Positions 1 to 8,803 of a DNA stretch of 64,000 nt are shown here, piece after piece (position 1 is the first letter of the stretch; every line of letters begins with the position of its first letter). The notes under the pieces are model-generated. The model did not search any database. It was given only the letters and a program-made list of their open reading frames with translations, and was not told where the DNA came from. Position numbers and translations under genes: made by a program. Source of the DNA: Pseudomonas sp. FP453 (lineage in GTDB: Bacteria; Pseudomonadota; Gammaproteobacteria; Pseudomonadales; Pseudomonadaceae); assembly GCF_030687495.1 (NCBI RefSeq), contig NZ_CP117435.1, positions 372,001 to 436,000 on the forward strand. The letters are read 5' to 3'.

Positions 1-447
1 GCCACGGTTCCGGCTTACCTGGCCGACCTGTTCGGTACGCAGATGGTCGGTGCGATCCACGGTCGCCTGCTGACCGCCTGGGCAGCGGCGGGCGTCTTGG
101 GCCCGGTGTTGGTGAACTATCTGCGTGAGTATCAGTTGAGCATCGGCGTTGAACGCGCTGCGGCCTATGACATCACCTTGTACATCCTCGCTGGCCTGCT
201 GGTGCTGGGGTTCATCTGCAACCTGCTGGTGCGTCCGGTGGCCGACAAGTACTTCATGACCGACGCCGAACTGGCCGCCGAGCAAGCGCTGGGGCATGAC
301 AAAGGCGCCGACGCCAGCACGTCCCTGGAGTGGAAAGCCGCGCCAGGTACTGTGCCATTGGCGATTGCCGCCTGGCTGGTGGTGGGTATTCCGTTGGCGT
401 GGGGTGTGTGGGTGACCCTGCAGAAGACGGCGGTACTGTTCCACTAA
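1..447 (+). CDS. MFS transporter, C-terminal part (5' end outside window)
   Basis: The frame is open from base 1 (ATVPAYLADLFG...) to a TAA at 445-447, so this is the last 148 residues of a longer protein. The visible part has a GR-type cytoplasmic loop (HGRLLTAWAAAGVLGPVL), a helix near residues 57-76 (YDITLYILAGLLVLGFICNLL) and a last hydrophobic helix (PLAIAAWLVVGIPLAWGVWV). These features fit a major facilitator permease of the oxalate/formate antiporter (OFA) type, whose tail often carries such a charged loop between the last two helices. The substrate cannot be read from this fragment. A palindromic repeat follows the stop codon. Confidence 0.75.
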   Translation, partial: ATVPAYLADLFGTQMVGAIHGRLLTAWAAAGVLGPVLVNYLREYQLSIGVERAAAYDITLYILAGLLVLGFICNLLVRPVADKYFMTDAELAAEQALGHDKGADASTSLEWKAAPGTVPLAIAAWLVVGIPLAWGVWVTLQKTAVLFH

Positions 448-460
448 CACCGCAAAAACC

Positions 461-549
461 CTGTGGGAGCGGGCTTGCCCGCGATAGCATCACCTCGGTC
501 TGTCTGAGTGACCGAGGTGCCTGCATCGCAGGCAAGCCAGCTCCCACAG
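461..549. repeat. REP-type palindromic pair, mixed arms
   Basis: The left arm reads GTGGGAGCGGGCTTGCCCGC and the right arm is the reverse complement of the other flavour (GGGAGCTGGCTTGCCTGCGA). Between them an inner stem is formed by CACCTCGGT and ACCGAGGTG. It lies between the transporter stop and the hisB promoter and resembles Pseudomonas intergenic REP pairs. Confidence 0.9.
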
Positions 550-624
550 TTGTATGCACATGTCTATCCCCGACACTCCATCAGTCTTATCCCCTCCGAT
601 GTTTCTGTTTAGCGCCCGCGCCCC

Positions 625-630
625 TATAAT
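625..630 (+). promoter_or_regulatory. -10 box of the hisB promoter
   Basis: A perfect TATAAT sits 38 bases before the hisB start codon. The expected -35 position (about 602-607) has no good TTGACA match, so the promoter call rests on the -10 box and its location. Confidence 0.5.
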
Positions 631-668
631 GGCTGCCTTTTTCGCCCAATGATTTTGCGGAGCTGGTG

Positions 669-1262
669 ATGGCCGAACGTAAGGCGTCCGTCGAGCGCGA
701 CACTCTGGAAACCCAGATCAAAGCCTCGATCAACCTGGATGGCACCGGAAAGGCCCGATTTGATATCGGTGTACCTTTTCTTGAGCACATGCTGGACCAG
801 ATCGCCCGTCACGGGCTGATCGACCTGGATATCGTCAGCAAGGGCGACCTGCATATCGACGACCACCACACCGTGGAGGATGTCGGTATCACCCTCGGCC
901 AGGCGTTTGCCAAGGCCATCGGCGACAAAAAAGGCATCCGTCGCTACGGCCACGCCTATGTCCCGCTGGACGAAGCGCTGTCGCGTGTGGTCATCGACTT
1001 CTCCGGCCGCCCAGGCCTGCAGATGCACGTGCCCTACACCCGCGCCACCGTGGGCGGCTTTGACGTCGACCTGTTCCAGGAATTTTTCCAGGGTTTCGTC
1101 AACCACGCCCTGGTCAGCCTGCACATCGACAACCTGCGTGGCACCAACACCCACCACCAGATCGAAACCGTGTTCAAGGCTTTCGGCCGCGCCCTGCGCA
1201 TGGCCGTGGAGCTGGATGACCGCATGGCCGGGCAAATGCCCTCGACCAAGGGCGTCCTGTAA
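669..1262 (+). CDS. hisB: Imidazoleglycerol-phosphate dehydratase
   Basis: This cytoplasmic enzyme of histidine biosynthesis dehydrates imidazoleglycerol phosphate to imidazole-acetol phosphate. The 197-residue protein has the usual length of the monofunctional bacterial form, with no phosphatase domain. It shows both metal-binding histidine motifs, [10 protein letters not shown] near residue 62 and THHQIE near 161, and the family block [16 protein letters not shown]. The ATG at 669 is preferred over the GTG at 666 because GGAG (659-662) is then six bases upstream. The stop codon overlaps the hisH start by one base, so the two are translationally linked. It opens the hisB-hisH-DUF2164-hisA-hisF cluster. 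Confidence 0.97.
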   Translation: MAERKASVERDTLETQIKASINLDGTGKARFDIGVPFLEHMLDQIARHGLIDLDIVSKGDLHIDDHHTVEDVGITLGQAFAKAIGDKKGIRRYGHAYVPLDEALSRVVIDFSGRPGLQMHVPYTRATVGGFDVDLFQEFFQGFVNHALVSLHIDNLRGTNTHHQIETVFKAFGRALRMAVELDDRMAGQMPSTKGVL

Positions 1263-1900
1263 TGCAGACGGTCGCGGTTATCGATTACGGCATGGGTAAC
1301 CTGCACTCGGTGGCCAAGGCCCTCGAACACGTAGGTGCCGGCAAGGTGCTGATCACCAGCGATGCAGACGTGATTCGCGAAGCCGACCGGGTGGTATTCC
1401 CCGGCGTTGGCGCGATTCGCGATTGCATGGCCGAGATCCGCCGCCTGGGCTTTGACAGCCTGGTGCGTGAAGTCAGCCAGGACCGTCCGTTCCTCGGCAT
1501 CTGCGTGGGCATGCAAGCCTTGCTCGACCGCAGTGAAGAGAACGACGGCGTGGACTGCATCGGCCTGTTTCCGGGCCAGGTGAAGTTCTTCGGCAAGGAC
1601 TTGCACGAAGACGGCGCCCACCTGAAAGTCCCGCACATGGGCTGGAACGAAGTCAGCCAGACGGTGGATCACCCCCTGTGGCATGACATTCCGGACCTGG
1701 CGCGCTTCTACTTCGTGCACAGCTACTACATCGCCGCCGGCAACCCGGCCCAGGTGGTGGGGGGCGGGCACTACGGTGTCGATTTCGCCGCCGCGCTGGC
1801 CGAAGGTTCGCGCTTTGCCGTGCAGTTCCACCCGGAGAAGAGCCATACCCATGGCCTGCAGTTGCTGCAGAACTTCGCCGCCTGGAACGGGCGCTGGTAA
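1262..1900 (+). CDS. hisH: Imidazole glycerol phosphate synthase, glutamine amidotransferase subunit
   Basis: HisH releases ammonia from glutamine and channels it to HisF for the step from PRFAR to imidazoleglycerol phosphate and AICAR. The 212-residue class I amidotransferase has its nucleophile in GICVGMQ (Cys81) and the His-Glu pair in FHPEK (His190, Glu192), so the triad is complete. The N-terminal YGMGNLHS block is typical of HisH. The ATG overlaps the hisB TAA. The partner subunit HisF is encoded at 2945-3715, with hisA and a small DUF2164 gene between. Confidence 0.97.
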   Translation: MQTVAVIDYGMGNLHSVAKALEHVGAGKVLITSDADVIREADRVVFPGVGAIRDCMAEIRRLGFDSLVREVSQDRPFLGICVGMQALLDRSEENDGVDCIGLFPGQVKFFGKDLHEDGAHLKVPHMGWNEVSQTVDHPLWHDIPDLARFYFVHSYYIAAGNPAQVVGGGHYGVDFAAALAEGSRFAVQFHPEKSHTHGLQLLQNFAAWNGRW

Positions 1901-2158
1901 ATGGCCAAGAAGCCGAAGCTGCCGCTCTTGAACCTCACGCCCGAACAGGAGAGTGAGGCTACCCTCAAGATCAAGCGGTTCATGGAAGATCGCTTCGAGC
2001 TCAAGCTTGGCTCGTTCGAGGTCGCCGAGATCCTCGAACTGTTTACCAATGAAGTGGCGCCGCACTATTACAACCGGGCGATTTTCGATGCACAGACGCT
2101 CCTTAAAGAAAGGTTCGAAAGCATCGAAAGCGACCTGTGGTCGCTTGAGAAACCCTGA
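1901..2158 (+). CDS. DUF2164 family protein
   Basis: This small protein of 85 residues starts immediately after the hisH stop codon. It is charged and soluble, with no signal peptide or membrane segment. The core (LGSFEVAEILELF...APHYYNRAI.DAQ) matches what I recall of the DUF2164 family, which occurs between hisH and hisA in Pseudomonas. Its function is unknown. The position inside the his cluster, with no gap to hisH and 39 bases to hisA, implies co-transcription but does not prove a role in histidine synthesis. Confidence 0.85.
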   Translation: MAKKPKLPLLNLTPEQESEATLKIKRFMEDRFELKLGSFEVAEILELFTNEVAPHYYNRAIFDAQTLLKERFESIESDLWSLEKP

Positions 2159-2197
2159 TTTCCCAAGCATTGCTGAATATCGAATAAGGTTTGCCAG

Positions 2198-2935
2198 ATG
2201 CTGATTATCCCCGCTATCGATCTCAAGGACGGCGCCTGCGTCCGTCTGCGCCAAGGCCGTATGGAAGACTCCACCGTGTTCTCCGATGACCCGGTGAGCA
2301 TGGCTGCCAAATGGGTGGAAGGGGGCTGCCGTCGCCTGCATCTGGTGGACTTGAACGGCGCCTTCGAAGGCCAGCCGGTCAACGGCGAAGTGGTCACGGC
2401 CATCGCCAAGCGCTACCCCAACCTGCCGATCCAGATCGGTGGCGGTATCCGTTCCCTGGAAACCATCGAGCACTACGTCAAGGCGGGCGTGAGCTACGTG
2501 ATCATCGGCACCAAGGCCGTGAAAGACCCGGCATTCGTCGCCGAAGCCTGCCGTGCGTTCCCGGGCAAAGTGATCGTGGGCCTGGACGCTAAAGACGGTT
2601 TTGTCGCCACCGACGGCTGGGCTGAAATCAGCACCGTGCAGGTGATCGACCTGGCCAAGCAGTTCGAAGCCGACGGCGTCTCCGCCATCGTTTATACCGA
2701 CATCGCCAAAGACGGCATGATGCAGGGCTGCAACGTACCGTTCACCGCCGCGCTGGCCGCCGCGACCAAGATCCCGGTGATCGCTTCCGGTGGCATCCAC
2801 AACCTGGGTGACATCAAGTCGCTGCTGGACGCCAAGGCCCCCGGCATCATCGGCGCCATCACCGGCCGTGCGATCTACGAAGGCACCCTGGACGTCGCCG
2901 AAGCCCAGGCTTACTGCGACGCCTACAACGGCTGA
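2198..2935 (+). CDS. hisA: ProFAR isomerase
   Basis: HisA isomerises the aminoaldose ProFAR to the aminoketose PRFAR, the substrate of HisF/HisH. The 245-residue (beta-alpha)8 barrel has the first catalytic Asp in IPAIDLKDG (residue 8) and a second one in the YTDIAKDGM block. The phosphate-binding segments GGGIRS and ASGGI mark its two half-barrels. It lies 39 bases after the DUF2164 gene and 9 bases before hisF. The barrel is homologous to HisF; the [18 protein letters not shown] segment identifies HisA. Confidence 0.97.
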
Positions 2936-2944
2936 GGACTGACC

Positions 2945-3715
2945 ATGGCGCTGGCCAAACGCATCATCCCTTGCCTGGACGTCGACAATGGTCGCGTGGT
3001 CAAGGGCGTCAAGTTCGAGAACATCCGCGACGCCGGCGACCCGGTGGAAATCGCCCGTCGCTACGATGAGCAAGGTGCCGACGAGATTACCTTTCTCGAC
3101 ATCACCGCCAGCGTCGACGGCCGCGACACCACGTTGCATACCGTCGAGCGCATGGCCAGCCAGGTGTTTATCCCGCTGACCGTGGGCGGTGGCGTGCGTA
3201 CCGTGCAAGACATCCGCAACCTGCTCAACGCCGGCGCGGACAAGGTCTCGATCAACACCGCCGCCGTGTTCAACCCGGAGTTCGTCGGCGAAGCCGCGCA
3301 GCACTTCGGTTCGCAATGCATCGTGGTGGCCATCGACGCCAAGAAAGTCTCCGGCCCGGGTGAAACCCCGCGTTGGGAGATCTTCACCCACGGCGGGCGC
3401 AAGCCTACCGGCTTGGACGCGGTGGAGTGGGCGATGAAGATGGAAGGCCTGGGCGCCGGTGAAATCCTGCTGACCAGCATGGACCAGGACGGCATGAAAA
3501 ACGGCTTCGACCTTGGCGTCACCCGTGCCATCAGCGACGCGCTGGGGATTCCGGTGATCGCTTCCGGCGGCGTCGGCAACCTGCAGCATCTGGCTGACGG
3601 CGTCATTGAAGGCCACGCCAGTGCGGTACTGGCGGCGAGTATTTTCCACTTTGGCGAATACACCGTTCCCGAGGCAAAAGCCTACATGGCGGCGCGCGGT
3701 ATCGTCGTGCGCTAA
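2945..3715 (+). CDS. hisF: Imidazole glycerol phosphate synthase, cyclase subunit
   Basis: HisF takes ammonia from HisH and converts PRFAR into imidazoleglycerol phosphate and AICAR. The 256-residue barrel has the catalytic Asp in [14 protein letters not shown] (residue 11) and the second in [13 protein letters not shown]. The phosphate loops are VGGGVR and ASGGVG. It follows hisA by 9 bases with GAGG at its ribosome site. It is the last gene of the his cluster, and a long perfect-arm hairpin (3729-3766) follows the stop. Confidence 0.97.
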   Translation: MALAKRIIPCLDVDNGRVVKGVKFENIRDAGDPVEIARRYDEQGADEITFLDITASVDGRDTTLHTVERMASQVFIPLTVGGGVRTVQDIRNLLNAGADKVSINTAAVFNPEFVGEAAQHFGSQCIVVAIDAKKVSGPGETPRWEIFTHGGRKPTGLDAVEWAMKMEGLGAGEILLTSMDQDGMKNGFDLGVTRAISDALGIPVIASGGVGNLQHLADGVIEGHASAVLAASIFHFGEYTVPEAKAYMAARGIVVR

Positions 3716-3728
3716 ACGCTGCTGGACA

Positions 3729-3766
3729 CCATGGCAAGTGCGCGGCACTCTCTGCGCTTGCCATGG
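3729..3766. terminator. Hairpin after hisF
   Basis: CCATGGCAAG pairs perfectly with CTTGCCATGG, and the stem extends three more pairs with one G-T wobble. It stands 14 bases after the hisF stop and 17 before the next start codon. There is no T-tract, so it may be a processing or pausing stem rather than a classic terminator. Confidence 0.5.
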
Positions 3767-3782
3767 ATTCCGGTAGCCCTTC

Positions 3783-4538
3783 ATGTTCAAACACCTGTTG
3801 CTAGCCCTTGCCAGTACGTCCATCCTTCTGACGGGGTCGGCCCACGCCGAAGCACCGTCTGGCACCGCCCTGGTGCTGCTGACGGAAAACTTCCCGCCCT
3901 ACAACATGGCGAAAAACGGCAAGAACTTCGCCAAGGAAGACAACATCGAAGGCATCGCCGTGGACATCGTGCGCGAAACCTTCAACCGTGCCGGCATCTC
4001 CTACAACCTCACTCTGCGTTTTCCTTGGGAGCGAATCTACAAACTCGCCCTGGAAAAACCCGGCTACGGCGTGTTCGTGATGGCTCGCCTGCCGGACCGC
4101 GAAGCCCTGTTCAAATGGGTCGGCCCCATCGGCCCGGACGATTGGGTGCTACTGGCCAAGGCTGACAGCAAGATCCAGTTGGCCGACCTTGAACAGGCGC
4201 GTCGCTACAAGATCGGCGCCTACAAGGGCGATGCCATTGCCGAGACCCTGGAAAAGCAGGGGCTCAACCCGCTTGTGGTGTTGCGCGACCAGGACAACGC
4301 GCAAAAGCTGTTGGATGGCCAGATCGACCTCTGGGCCACGGGCGATCCGGCCGGGCGTTACCTGGCGCGCCAGGTGGGGGTCACAGGCCTGAAGACCGTA
4401 CTGCGCTTCAACAGTGCCCAGTTGTACCTCGCGCTGAACAAGCAGGTGCCGGATGAGGTGGTCGCCAAGTTGCAGGCGGCGCTTGATCAGTTACGAGGTG
4501 AGGGCGTTGTCGACCGGATCATGGCCGGTTACCTCTAG
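3783..4538 (+). CDS. Periplasmic substrate-binding protein (SBP_bac_3 type)
   Basis: This 251-residue exported protein has a signal peptide ending at SAHA (near residue 22). The mature part carries two-lobe binding-protein features: LTENFPPYNM near the start, a central LEQARRYKIGAYKGDAIAE segment and WATGDPAGRYLA. It resembles the soluble amino-acid binding proteins related to ABC transporters, but no permease or ATPase gene is adjacent, so ligand and partner are unknown. Its 3' end overlaps the convergent gene on the other strand by 48 bases. A hairpin separates it from hisF. Confidence 0.8.
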   Translation: MFKHLLLALASTSILLTGSAHAEAPSGTALVLLTENFPPYNMAKNGKNFAKEDNIEGIAVDIVRETFNRAGISYNLTLRFPWERIYKLALEKPGYGVFVMARLPDREALFKWVGPIGPDDWVLLAKADSKIQLADLEQARRYKIGAYKGDAIAETLEKQGLNPLVVLRDQDNAQKLLDGQIDLWATGDPAGRYLARQVGVTGLKTVLRFNSAQLYLALNKQVPDEVVAKLQAALDQLRGEGVVDRIMAGYL

Positions 4539-5766
4539 CACAGGCTCCACTGCCGGTTCTTCGCTGTGCGCCGGTTCGGCAGCGGGAAACTCACTCATAT
4601 AGACCTGATCGCCGTTGGTGTAGCTGACGGTGGCCGAAACCTGGCTGCCGTCCTGGCGCAGCAAGCGGTATTCACTTTGGATCAGGTACGCCGCGACGGC
4701 TTTCTTCGCCGGAACGTAGGTGATGATTTCCAGCGGTGAGGCATGGTTCCATGCCTTTGGCCGAGCGTTGGGTGTGGGAAAAAACCTGCTCAAGGTTGGC
4801 CGAGAAGCCTAGCTCGAAGGTGCGATACCTGGGCGGCCATTCGTTGCACAAGTCGACGCAGGAGGTGGAGGCCAAGGCTCTGGAGTGCCCGCCGATTTCG
4901 CCCTTGGTGGCTGTCCACATGAACGGTTGGCTGGTGGTGGCGGTGTTGTGGCCAAAACCGGCGAGAAGGTGGCGATCGTTCCGCTCCAGGCGATAGATGG
5001 GGGAGGTTTGCAGTTGCTCGATGGCACTCAGCTCCGGATCTTTTACGCTGAACCAGGGCAGCTCGCACACTTGCGGTGTAGACACAATTTGCTGGTCTGC
5101 GGGGCTTTCGTAGCCAGTGAGGGCGGGCGCCGGCAGGGGCTCGCGCAGTTGTGCGGCCAGTGCCAGGCGCAGGGTGTAGGCCGGCAGGGTGGGTTTGGTG
5201 TAGCGGGCGTTACCGATAAACGTACCTGGCGCCAGGTGAAGTTCTCCGGGGGCTGCGTCCGGTGGCGTTATCGTCCAGGCGCTGAAGTCGTTGGGCGCGC
5301 CACTGCCTTTGTCGCTCCAGATCAATTGGCCGGGTTGGGCGCTCGCTACCAGGTCAGCACGGACACAACGTACGGCATTGCGCGAGGGCTTTTCGTAGCC
5401 CACGCCGCACACCTGGCCCATCGCCGCATAGCCTTCCGGTGCCAGCGGCTGCCAGATGGAGAAATCGGTGCGGGCACCTGAGCCGGTATCCTTCCAGACC
5501 AATTCATAGTCATCCGGCGGGCGCAACGCGGTGCCGTTGAGCTTATCGGCTTCACTGACGACAGCGACGATCCTGCGCTGGTTGATATTGCGGTAGCTGT
5601 TTGTGGCGACATCCCCCAGCGAGAAAAACTGGCCCAGCGCGTCGGCGGCGTTGCTGGGCCGCCACAGGCCTATGGCGGTGTGGGCGCCCGATCCCTTGTC
5701 GTTCCATAGCGGCAGGAACTCGCTGGTAAAGCTGATGAGCAGGTCTTTGAATTGCAGTGGGTTCAT
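4491..5766 (-). pseudogene. Vps62-like repeat protein, frameshifted
   Basis: Read from the ATG at 5766 (good GGAGAG ribosome site), the product begins MNPLQFKDLLISFTSEF. It carries three W-x-D-x-GSGA-x-D-x-x-W repeats (LWNDKGSGAHT, VWKDTGSGART, IWSDKGSGAPN), as in the Vps62 family. It is a paralogue of the gene at 7518-8768. Comparison with that gene shows the reading frame broken by one extra base, most simply T4752: the correct frame runs ...TQRSAKG before it and WNHASPLEIITYVPAKK after it. Removing that base gives 424 residues against 416 in the paralogue. It may be a true pseudogene or a sequencing error. The 3' end overlaps the convergent gene by 48 bases. Confidence 0.75.
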
Positions 5767-5792
5767 CGGTGAACTCTCCAGAGGGTTGGAAG

Positions 5793-5838
5793 GCTCACTA
5801 TCGATGACGCCAGGCAGCGGCAGGCAGTAGCTATTTAG
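5793..5838 (-). promoter_or_regulatory. Cassette element 1, upstream of the first Vps62-like gene
   Basis: On the minus strand it reads CTAAATAGCTACTGC, 13 bases, then GCGTCATCGATAGTGAG. The same two blocks with the same 13-base gap stand before the other two cassette genes (7458-7503, 8804-8848). It ends 26 bases before the start codon and begins 7 bases after the stop of the protease gene. Conservation across three otherwise different spacers suggests a shared promoter or operator, possibly for an alternative sigma factor. Confidence 0.6.
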
Positions 5839-5845
5839 GGCGTAT

Positions 5846-7429
5846 TCAGCGCGGTTTAAGCAAATCGACCCGCAGGGTCGAGGGCTGGTCTGCCTGGTCG
5901 AATGCATAGGTACAGATCTTGATGGGGGTGTTTCTGACGTTGATCACTTGGGCGAATTTCTCCGGCGGCATGGCGGGGAAGTCATTGAGTGGATACACCA
6001 GCTCGATGGGCTCCTCGTCGTCCTCGCTCGCTGGCGGGGTGGGAATCGGCAAGAAGCCTGCAGGACGAAGGCAATCGGTAGTTGCCGCCGGCCCATATTT
6101 ATAGGTGTATCGCTGCATGAACGGCGGCGCCAGGTTCCAGATCACGGTATAAGCACCGAGGCCAAGCCGGTCCAGGCTGATGGTCAGGTTAGGCGTACGT
6201 GCAGGACCCGGTTCGGCGAGCTCAACTGCCAGCGTCAAGGCATTGCGCATCATGCCATTGGTGACCTGTTGCTCGGCGGATTCGACCCCAACGATGCAGA
6301 GCATGTGCATGCCAGTCTGTGGGCCTATGGCGTCGGTGATATGCGCCTTGTCGGCGTTGATCGGCGTGCTGTAGTGCACAGGGTTTTCGCAGTCAATGGC
6401 ACGCCGTGTGGCCTTGTAGCGGTACAGCGGCGTGTTGGTGGTGAAGGTCAGGTTCCAGCGAGGCACGATGTCCTTGCCTTTGCTGCCGGATTTCTTGATG
6501 AAGTATTGCTGGATCGGTTCCGGGTTGTTGAAGGTGATCGTGGTGGTCGGGAAAAGCTCGCAGTGCTCACTGTCAGCTTCCAGTACCCCGGCGGTGAAGC
6601 ATTTATTGAGAAAGGTCGTCGGGCTGCCGTAATTGGTTTCTGCATGCCACGAGGGGTGGCCGTCACGGACCTCGCATGGGGCGTCCCGCTGGCATTTTCG
6701 CTCTTCGGGCTGCCCCTTGGTGCTGGTGCTGAGAATGCCAAACAGGGTATTGGTTGCCCGGTCGAGCAATGGCCCGCCAAAGCTGCCGCGCTCAACGCCT
6801 TCGCATTGGTTTTTCATGGTGACCCGCCATACGAACGGCTGCTCCACCAGTTCCCTGGAGCTTTGCTGGACGCATGCCGAAAGGTGCAGCGTGTCCCATT
6901 CCGGGGCCGTCAGCGCGAGGATGTCGTTGCCATCGGCGGGTACTTCTTCGGCGAGTTTGAGTGGGGCAATACCGTCCTTGAGCAATGCAGCCAAGGGGGC
7001 CTGCAACTCGATAATCGCCAGGTCCATGCCCTGGCTGCTGCCCCATTTCAAGGTTTTGAGCGGGTAGGTCTTGATCGACTCCAAGGTGTCGTCGAAATAG
7101 TTGAAGCTGACGCTGCCCTTGATCGGCAGGTCTTTTTGCACTGCGCCATTGAGGCGATGCAGGCAGTGGCTGCTGGTGAGCACATACGCCGGGCCGGACT
7201 TTCCGGTGGCGCCCCGGGTGTCCAGAAGCGTTGCGGTGCACAGGGTTTGGGCCTCGTTCCTGATGCGGCCGACCCCATTCCAATGGCTGTGCTCGTTTCG
7301 GGCATTGGTGAGCAAGCGCGCTGGGCTGGCGTTCGGCAGGCCTTCACCAAAATCAGTGGGCGCGGCCATCAGCGTGCTGGGCAGGCTGGCGAGCAGCAGG
7401 CCGTAAAGGGCGATGTGGGGGATATTCAT
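5846..7429 (-). CDS. Secreted trypsin-like protein with substituted nucleophile
   Basis: The 527-residue protein has a signal peptide ending near LMAA (residue 23). Residues of about 60-275 look like a chymotrypsin-fold peptidase, with histidine in LTSSHCLH and aspartate in GMDLAIIEL. The serine motif, usually GDSGGP, reads RGSFGGPLL: Phe stands where the nucleophile belongs and Ser one place earlier. It may be inactive, or the Ser may be shifted. About 230 further residues are beta-rich and Thr/Pro-rich, ending in an acidic SEDDEEPIEL linker and a final small domain. It lies between two Vps62-like genes and shares their upstream element, so a common role, perhaps processing or binding them, is an inference. 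Confidence 0.8.
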   Translation of the reverse strand: MNIPHIALYGLLLASLPSTLMAAPTDFGEGLPNASPARLLTNARNEHSHWNGVGRIRNEAQTLCTATLLDTRGATGKSGPAYVLTSSHCLHRLNGAVQKDLPIKGSVSFNYFDDTLESIKTYPLKTLKWGSSQGMDLAIIELQAPLAALLKDGIAPLKLAEEVPADGNDILALTAPEWDTLHLSACVQQSSRELVEQPFVWRVTMKNQCEGVERGSFGGPLLDRATNTLFGILSTSTKGQPEERKCQRDAPCEVRDGHPSWHAETNYGSPTTFLNKCFTAGVLEADSEHCELFPTTTITFNNPEPIQQYFIKKSGSKGKDIVPRWNLTFTTNTPLYRYKATRRAIDCENPVHYSTPINADKAHITDAIGPQTGMHMLCIVGVESAEQQVTNGMMRNALTLAVELAEPGPARTPNLTISLDRLGLGAYTVIWNLAPPFMQRYTYKYGPAATTDCLRPAGFLPIPTPPASEDDEEPIELVYPLNDFPAMPPEKFAQVINVRNTPIKICTYAFDQADQPSTLRVDLLKPR

Positions 7430-7457
7430 GAAGCGTCCTGTAAGAGTGGGTCGAAGT

Positions 7458-7503
7458 GCCCACTATTCAGGACGCAAGGTGAGGGCAAGCGGTACTTATC
7501 TAG
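7458..7503 (-). promoter_or_regulatory. Cassette element 2, upstream of the protease-like gene
   Basis: The minus strand reads CTAGATAAGTACCGC, 13 bases, then GCGTCCTGAATAGTGGG. It is nearly identical in both blocks to element 3 (8804-8848), while the 13-base spacer differs. It ends 28 bases before the protease start codon. Confidence 0.65.
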
Positions 7504-7517
7504 ATGTATCTGAGGGC

Positions 7518-8768
7518 TCACTCTAGGCTGGGCGGTTGTTCGATGGGCGTGCAGCTCACAGTCACTTCACGTTCTGGCGTCGGCGGGAATTCGCTCCAAT
7601 ACACGCTATTGCCGTCGGTATAGCTGATGCTCGTGGATATTTGCCCATTATCTCGGCGTAGCAGGCGGTAATCACTCTGGATCAAATACACCGCCACGGC
7701 TTTTTGGCTGGGCACTACGGCGGTCACTTTCAGGGACGTGGTTGTGCTCCAGCCAATGGAGGATGTCTTGGTGTGGGTGACGCTGTTGTTGAACTTGGCG
7801 GAGAACTTTATCGAGTTCTTGAATACGCTGAATTGCCACTCGAAGCCCACTTCGACGAGGGTTGTGTCAGAGAGCGTATGGGAGTGCCCGCCACTTTCGC
7901 CGTGAGTGGCCGTCCAATCGAAGGCTTGTGTCACCGAACTGGTGTTGTGGCCAAACCCGACCAGGATAAAACGATCAGACCGCTCCAGGCGGTATTCAGG
8001 TGACAGCCTTAGCTGCTCGTGGTTTTGCAGGTTTGGGTCTTTCACAATGAACCATGGCAAGCGCGTGATGTAGGTCACGCTGCTGGGTTCGACACTGGGT
8101 GGTTTGTTGAAGTTGGCAAGTGCTGGCACCGGGGAAGGCGTGAAAGCTTCCAGCGGCATCTGCATGCGCAGCGCGTGCGCGTTGATGTGGATGTCCGGCT
8201 TTTCGTAGCTGGGCACACCGATGAAGGTGCCGGATGAGAAGTACAACTCCCCGGATGCGGCCTTCGGCGGTTGAACGGACCAGGCACTGAAGTCGCTGTC
8301 GCCGCCGCTGCCCCGGTCGTTCCAGATCATGTCGCCGACATAGGACGCGATCACCAGGTCAGCCCTGATGCATCGCATGGTGCTCAATAACGGCTTTTCA
8401 TAACCGAGGGTGCATAACATGCCGAGCGCCACGTAGCCCTCTGGGGCGATGGGTTTCCAGATGGCGCCGTGCGTATCCGCACCGGTGCCGGTGTCGCTCC
8501 AGAGGCGCTGGTAGTCCACGGGCGGGCGCAGGGCAGTGCCGTCAGGCCCGTTGGCGTCGCTCACTATCGCGACAATGCGGTTTCTCACGATGCTGTTGTA
8601 ATCGCTGCTGGCGAAGTCCCCGAGAATGTGAAAGCCATGAAAATGCTCGGTAGGAATCGGCCGCCAGTAGCTGACCGACAGTTGGGCGCCGGAGCCCCGA
8701 TCATTCCACAGTGGGGTGAAGTCGCTGGTGAAGTTGATCAGCAAATCTTTGAAGATCAGCGAGTCCAT
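7518..8768 (-). CDS. Vps62-like repeat protein with Ser/Thr-rich C-terminal region
   Basis: This is the intact paralogue of 4491-5766. I start it at the ATG 8768 (MDSLIFKDLLINFTSDF) because it aligns with the paralogue start and AAGGAA lies nine bases upstream, giving 416 residues and no signal peptide. Three repeats, LWNDRGSGAQL, LWSDTGTGADT and IWNDRGSGGDS, fill the first 175 residues. Residues of about 300-390 have alternating Ser/Thr-rich strands (NSVTHTKTSSIGWSTTTS, then VTAVVPSQKAVAVYLI), a pattern I associate with aerolysin/MTX-type beta-pore proteins. That link is inference; the Vps62-type repeats are the firmer call. It is expected to form a unit with the protease gene downstream. 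Confidence 0.75.
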   Translation of the reverse strand: MDSLIFKDLLINFTSDFTPLWNDRGSGAQLSVSYWRPIPTEHFHGFHILGDFASSDYNSIVRNRIVAIVSDANGPDGTALRPPVDYQRLWSDTGTGADTHGAIWKPIAPEGYVALGMLCTLGYEKPLLSTMRCIRADLVIASYVGDMIWNDRGSGGDSDFSAWSVQPPKAASGELYFSSGTFIGVPSYEKPDIHINAHALRMQMPLEAFTPSPVPALANFNKPPSVEPSSVTYITRLPWFIVKDPNLQNHEQLRLSPEYRLERSDRFILVGFGHNTSSVTQAFDWTATHGESGGHSHTLSDTTLVEVGFEWQFSVFKNSIKFSAKFNNSVTHTKTSSIGWSTTTSLKVTAVVPSQKAVAVYLIQSDYRLLRRDNGQISTSISYTDGNSVYWSEFPPTPEREVTVSCTPIEQPPSLE

Positions 8769-8803
8769 AGGGTTGGGTTCCTTTTGCATCAATAGCCGAA
8801 GGA

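Noticed and set aside
1034..3865. A very long open frame of more than 900 codons on the minus strand
   Set aside because: It is antisense to hisB-hisF, which have clear homology; high GC gives long shadow frames. The translation is rich in His, Asp, Gly and Val without motifs.
4885..5481. Plus-strand open frame across the first Vps62-like gene
   Set aside because: Antisense to the repeat protein, with no ribosome site or motif.
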